Shown here piece by piece: positions 62,787 to 64,000 of a stretch of 64,000 nt of DNA. The notes under the pieces were generated by a model. It ran no database searches and had not been told where the DNA came from. It saw only the letters and a program-made list of their open reading frames with translations. Every line of letters begins with the position of its first letter. Positions within the stretch are counted from its first letter, which is position 1. The position numbers and the translations under genes are program-made. This DNA is from Yoonia sp. (GTDB taxonomy: Bacteria > Pseudomonadota > Alphaproteobacteria > Rhodobacterales > Rhodobacteraceae), in contig NZ_JANQTS010000098.1 of NCBI RefSeq assembly GCF_030731595.1, positions 20,214 to 84,213 of the forward strand, read 5' to 3'.

Positions 62787-63884
62787 TTAACGGCCAAACC
62801 AGCCGCGCTTTTTTGCGGCTTGTGCAGGTGCCATTGCCCGGGCCTCGCCCACGTTTAGGCCGGTTGTCGCATTTTCGATAATCATCGCCATGGTTTTGTC
62901 GGTCTGTGCCGCCGAGGCGAAATCGTTTTGCAGTGCCTGCGACTTGCCCGCGGCAACAGCCTCGATAAAGTCGGCCAACTGGGCGGAGTATTCCTCCCCG
63001 CGCAGATAGAACCAGCACTCTTCGGTTAGTTCGGTGGTATATTTCACCGTCCAGCCCGCGCCATAGCCATCCAGCCCATCAACCGGTTTGCGCAAATACA
63101 CCTGACATTCCTGCCGATCTGCATAGAGCCTCCCATTGGTACCGATAAGGCTGATCTTGGTCGACATCTTGCGGTGGCTTTCATCCGACCAATTGACCGA
63201 GAGTTGCGCTGTGGGGCCATCATCCCAACGCAGGGTCGAGAAAACCTCGTCGTCGGTCCCTTCCGAGAAGACCTGACCAAGATGCGACCCGATCACTTGA
63301 TCCGGCGTACCAAAAAACCAGTTGAGCAGGTTGAGCGGGTGCGCGGCATAGTCATAAAGACACCCACCGCCTTCGGCCTTGTCGGTCCGCCAAGTGGCGC
63401 GCTTGGGGCGTAGAACCACGGGGCCATAGGCCTCTGCCAGCACATGGGTAATGCGGCCAATGGCACCCGCATCAATCAAGCGCTTCATTTCCGCGAATGC
63501 GCCAACATAGCGATAGTGATAGCCAACCTGCGCAACCAGCCCTTTGCTTGCGGCCAGATCGGTCAATCGCTGGCTATCGGCCCAATCGAGGCAGAACGGT
63601 TTTTCACAAAAGACATTGATGCCCTTTGAAAGGGCCGCTTCGACCATCGGCGCATGCAACCGCGACGGCGTTGCAATCAACACCGCATCAAGGTCTTCCT
63701 TGGCCAGCAGATCATCATAACTCTTATAGATAGGATTCGTGATGTTCTTGCTTAGGAGATCAACCATGAAGCCTGCGCCATCACAGGCGATCGTGTCTGT
63801 CTTGGGATGCGCATTCACCATCGAGAAATGCGAAAGTCCCATTTTTCCCAAACCGACGACGGCAATTTTGATTTTGTCGCTCAT
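62787..63884 (-). CDS. Gfo/Idh/MocA-family oxidoreductase
   Basis: A 365-residue NAD(P)-dependent enzyme. The Rossmann motif VVGLGKMGLSHFSMV and the catalytic-loop CEKPFCLDWADSQRL (with the family Lys after Glu) are clear, followed by QVGYHYRYVGAF and GGGCLYDYAAHPLNLLNWFFG, whose His is in the expected active-site position. These enzymes oxidise or reduce sugars and sugar nucleotides at a ring hydroxyl. It heads the visible part of the operon with the TIM-barrel protein and two glycosyltransferases. Substrate unknown. Confidence 0.9.
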   Translation of the reverse strand: MSDKIKIAVVGLGKMGLSHFSMVNAHPKTDTIACDGAGFMVDLLSKNITNPIYKSYDDLLAKEDLDAVLIATPSRLHAPMVEAALSKGINVFCEKPFCLDWADSQRLTDLAASKGLVAQVGYHYRYVGAFAEMKRLIDAGAIGRITHVLAEAYGPVVLRPKRATWRTDKAEGGGCLYDYAAHPLNLLNWFFGTPDQVIGSHLGQVFSEGTDDEVFSTLRWDDGPTAQLSVNWSDESHRKMSTKISLIGTNGRLYADRQECQVYLRKPVDGLDGYGAGWTVKYTTELTEECWFYLRGEEYSAQLADFIEAVAAGKSQALQNDFASAAQTDKTMAMIIENATTGLNVGEARAMAPAQAAKKRGWFGR

Positions 63885-63944
63885 AGTTGTTTTTCCGTTT
63901 CAAAGGGTTCACTTGGCGAAAACAGCTTCGTCTTGTGCAGCAGG

Positions 63945-64000
63945 CTAGATCTTCATTCCCTTGAAAATCCGCTCGGGGATATTGCGGATAATCATCATGA
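63945..64000 (-). CDS. 3' end of an unidentified gene (runs off window)
   Basis: The minus-strand frame reads MMIIRNIPERIFKGMKI and stops with TAG at 63945-63947. It is 60 bp before the MocA-type gene and in the same direction, so it probably belongs to the same operon. Too short to identify. Confidence 0.5.
   Translation of the reverse strand, partial: MMIIRNIPERIFKGMKI

Noticed and set aside
1..64000. CRISPR array, rRNA operon, plasmid or phage origin
   Set aside because: No regularly spaced repeats, rRNA sequence, replication or phage structural gene was seen anywhere in the window.

Overview
The window reads as a chromosome segment of an alphaproteobacterium of the family Rhodobacteraceae (Roseobacter group; a Loktanella/Yoonia/Octadecabacter-like genus is a guess). 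The grounds are the block dxs-ispA-xseB-deacetylase-petR-petP, the gltB/gltD arrangement, tRNA and protein sequences of alphaproteobacterial type, many 4-bp ATGA gene overlaps, and two copies of a GC-rich intergenic repeat of a kind I remember from this family.

Layout. 1-21.1 kb is mostly housekeeping: isoprenoid synthesis (dxs, ispA), xseB, a deacetylase, the petPR regulators, ilvE, a drug/metabolite transporter, a fatty-acid desaturase, a sugar dehydrogenase-like protein, queG, a glutathione transferase, mtgA, the glutamate synthase genes gltB and gltD (separated by two paralogous secreted proteins), uppP and an NDUFA9-like protein. A tRNA-Leu(CAG) at 21.2 kb is followed by about 0.7 kb without a convincing gene. 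From there the content changes to cell-surface and accessory genes: a universal stress protein, an alpha/beta hydrolase, a GT8 glycosyltransferase, two duplicated ExoY-like sugar-phosphate transferases, manC, galE, an SGNH-like protein, tRNA-Thr(CGT), two GT61 glycosyltransferases, wecE and the complete dTDP-L-rhamnose operon rfbCBDA. These are followed by export genes: a large TPR lipoprotein, a short polysaccharide-export (OPX) protein and a predicted outer-membrane beta-barrel.

The most striking part is 43.8-56.6 kb, a compact co-directional cluster: a 2146-residue type I polyketide synthase (KS-AT-KR-DH-ACP-TE, with KR ahead of DH), a GT2 glycosyltransferase, a 1547-residue NRPS-like protein and a Sfp-type phosphopantetheinyl transferase. 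The NRPS has a formyltransferase domain, what looks like the remnant of a condensation domain, an adenylation domain split between core motifs A4 and A5 by a MupA/Atu3671-type luciferase-like monooxygenase, and a carrier domain. The adenylation pocket reads DILQMGMIWK, close to the glycine code. No HHxxxDG condensation motif is visible. The cluster lies directly downstream of the rhamnose and export genes, so a glycosylated small molecule or glycolipid is a reasonable hypothesis, but the product cannot be read from the sequence.

Convergent to this cluster is a type I secretion pair (HlyD-like adaptor and PrtD-like ABC transporter) without a recognisable substrate, then a minus-strand operon of a Gfo/Idh/MocA oxidoreductase, an unassigned TIM-barrel-like protein, a WecB/TagA/CpsF glycosyltransferase and a GT4 glycosyltransferase. 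The window ends inside another minus-strand gene. All start positions that differ from the longest reading frame were chosen from ribosome-binding sites, signal peptides or overlaps, as stated in each entry.
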